64,000 nt of DNA from Prescottella soli (GTDB lineage: Bacteria > Actinomycetota > Actinomycetes > Mycobacteriales > Mycobacteriaceae). Below the pieces are notes generated by a model. It ran no database searches. It was not told the origin of the DNA and saw only the letters and a program-made list of their open reading frames with translations. Of the stretch, positions 62,992 through 64,000 are shown one piece after another. The stretch is from assembly GCF_040024445.1 (NCBI RefSeq), contig NZ_CP157276.1, positions 620,001 to 684,000 on the forward strand, read 5' to 3'. Positions within the stretch are counted from its first letter, which is position 1; every line of letters starts with the position of its first letter. The position numbers were made by a program, and so were the translations under genes.

Positions 62992-63825
62992 ATGCCCCGA
63001 TTCCGTAGTGCCGCAATGCCCGTCATCGCCGCTGCCGCGCTGGTGGTCGGCGGCTGCGCGAGCGAGACGCAGTCCGAGGCGGAGGTCACGACGCCGCCGA
63101 TCGATCCGCGCCGCGCGACGATCTCACTCACCCCCGAACTCGACCACCTGCACGGCCTGCACGTCGACGCCGACGGAGTGGTCCTGGCCGGGACGCACTC
63201 GGGCCTGCTCGCACTCGCCCGGTCCGGGAACACCACCCGTGTGGGCACGTCCGACGACGACCTGATGGGGCTCACCGGCGTGTCGGGCACCGACACGCTG
63301 TTCTCGTCCGGCCATCCCGGCCCGTCGAGCGAAGCACCCGACCCGCTGGGGCTGGCCCGCAGCTCTGACGGCGGCGTGACGTGGGAGCCGCGCTCGCTCG
63401 TCGGCGAGGTCGACTTCCACGCCCTCGCCACGGACGGCGAGATCCTCGTCGGGTTCGACACGTCGTCGGGACTGCGGGTCTCCACCGACGACGGCTCCAC
63501 CTGGGCACCCGGCGCGGAACTGGCCGCGTCGGCGTTGGCGGTCAACGACGTCGGGGTGTGGGCGACCGGCCCCGACGGACTCCTCGTCAGTACCGACGAC
63601 GCGGCGACGTTCACGCCCGTTGCCGGCGCGCCACGCCTGGGTCTGATCGCCGCCGGCCGCGACGGGTCGCTGTGGGGCATCGACGTAGACGGCAATGCGT
63701 GGCGAAGCCGCGACGGCCGCGCGTGGGAGGAGTTCACCCGCGTCGGCGCAGTCGAGGCGCTGACCGCGCTCGACTACGAGACCGCCTACGCAGCCACCGC
63801 CCAGGAACTGCACACGCTGCGCTGA
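62992..63825 (+). CDS. F510_1955-type glycosylhydrolase-like lipoprotein
   Basis: A 277-residue lipoprotein: signal peptide with lipobox LVVGGC (Cys22), then a beta-propeller-like domain with repeated SDGGVTW, STDDGSTW, STDDAATF and SRDGRAWEEF blocks (BNR/Asp-box repeats), as in sialidases and photosystem assembly factors. It matches the family annotated as F510_1955 glycosylhydrolase; enzymatic activity is unproven. The BlaI-type operator upstream ties it to the preceding pair. Confidence 0.8.
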   Translation: MPRFRSAAMPVIAAAALVVGGCASETQSEAEVTTPPIDPRRATISLTPELDHLHGLHVDADGVVLAGTHSGLLALARSGNTTRVGTSDDDLMGLTGVSGTDTLFSSGHPGPSSEAPDPLGLARSSDGGVTWEPRSLVGEVDFHALATDGEILVGFDTSSGLRVSTDDGSTWAPGAELAASALAVNDVGVWATGPDGLLVSTDDAATFTPVAGAPRLGLIAAGRDGSLWGIDVDGNAWRSRDGRAWEEFTRVGAVEALTALDYETAYAATAQELHTLR

Positions 63826-63845
63826 CCGATCCCCGCCCGCACGCC

Positions 63846-64000
63846 CTACGGAACGTAGAAGACCGCGAAGCCCGGGGTGATCGTTCCTGCCGCGGACATG
63901 ACGGACACGACGACCTGCCCGGTGCCCGTGTCCAGGGCAGCCTCGGCCGGGACTCCGCCGAGCCCGTCCGACAGTCGGGCGGCGCCGGACGCCCCGGTCG
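63846..64000 (-). CDS. C-terminal fragment of an unidentified protein
   Basis: A leftward reading frame enters from the right edge and ends at a TAG at 63848-63846. The 50 residues seen (including GTGQVVVSVMSAAGTITPGFAVFYVP) are small, hydrophobic and beta-like. It converges with the lipoprotein gene. No family can be named from this piece; reality is supported only by codon usage and position. Confidence 0.45.
   Translation of the reverse strand, partial: TGASGAARLSDGLGGVPAEAALDTGTGQVVVSVMSAAGTITPGFAVFYVP

Overview
The window is high-GC DNA, dense with genes, from a mycolic-acid actinobacterium of the order Mycobacteriales. It looks most like Rhodococcus/Prescottella or a close relative. 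The basis is the gene set and order: an MspA-family porin, an mIHF-type integration host factor, a mycofactocin-type short-chain dehydrogenase, a PriA without a recognisable Walker A motif, and two housekeeping blocks in the same order as the mycobacterial blocks around pyrR-carAB-pyrF-mihF-gmk-rpoZ-coaBC-metK-priA-fmt-rsmB and nusB-efp-pepQ-aroQBKC-aroE-mltG-ruvX-alaS-rarA-aspS. The genus is an inference.

Layout. 1-3.7 kb: the start of a zinc alcohol dehydrogenase gene leaving the window, a divergent phosphoketolase, and a mycofactocin-type SDR. 3.8-6.2 kb: rsmB and fmt. 6.3-17.9 kb: an accessory stretch between fmt and priA. It holds a membrane alpha/beta hydrolase, a small helical protein, a degenerate tRNA-like sequence, a sugar-epimerase-like gene coupled to a GH18-like gene (both without key catalytic residues), an MspA porin, a GAF-ANTAR regulator, a secreted lipase, a CorA transporter, and an M-box (Mg2+) riboswitch in front of a 17-codon leader peptide, an FtsW/RodA-like gene and an EthD-domain gene. 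17.9-24 kb: priA, metK, coaBC, rpoZ, gmk and mihF, all leftward. 24.4-33.2 kb: the pyrimidine operon pyrR-pyrB-pyrC-(PH-like membrane gene)-carA-carB-pyrF, with a PyrR-binding loop in its leader. 33.4-46.1 kb: nusB-efp-pepQ, a membrane gene, then the shikimate genes aroQ/B/K/C, a prepilin-type peptidase, aroE, mltG, ruvX and alaS. 46.3-53.6 kb: rarA, a short cysteine-rich gene behind a copper-type operator, a PIG-L deacetylase, a TetR regulator, an APH-like kinase, a DUF389 protein and aspS. 53.8-64 kb: a zinc metallopeptidase, an acyl-CoA ligase, an AI-2E-family membrane protein, a thiolase, a radical SAM protein, a RidA protein, a secreted M23 peptidase, and a BlaI-M56 regulatory pair followed by a lipoprotein, with a palindrome in front of each unit.

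Most core genes point left and overlap by 1-4 bases (ATGA, GTGA or TAATG), so translational coupling is common. Perfect inverted repeats close several units (11.7, 21.2, 24.3, 33.3, 36.4 and 60.3 kb). The strongest candidate for something new is the Mg2+ riboswitch that appears to control a cell-wall SEDS protein through a coupled leader peptide. Next is the CsoR/RicR-like operator placed inside the promoter of a 52-residue cysteine-rich protein.
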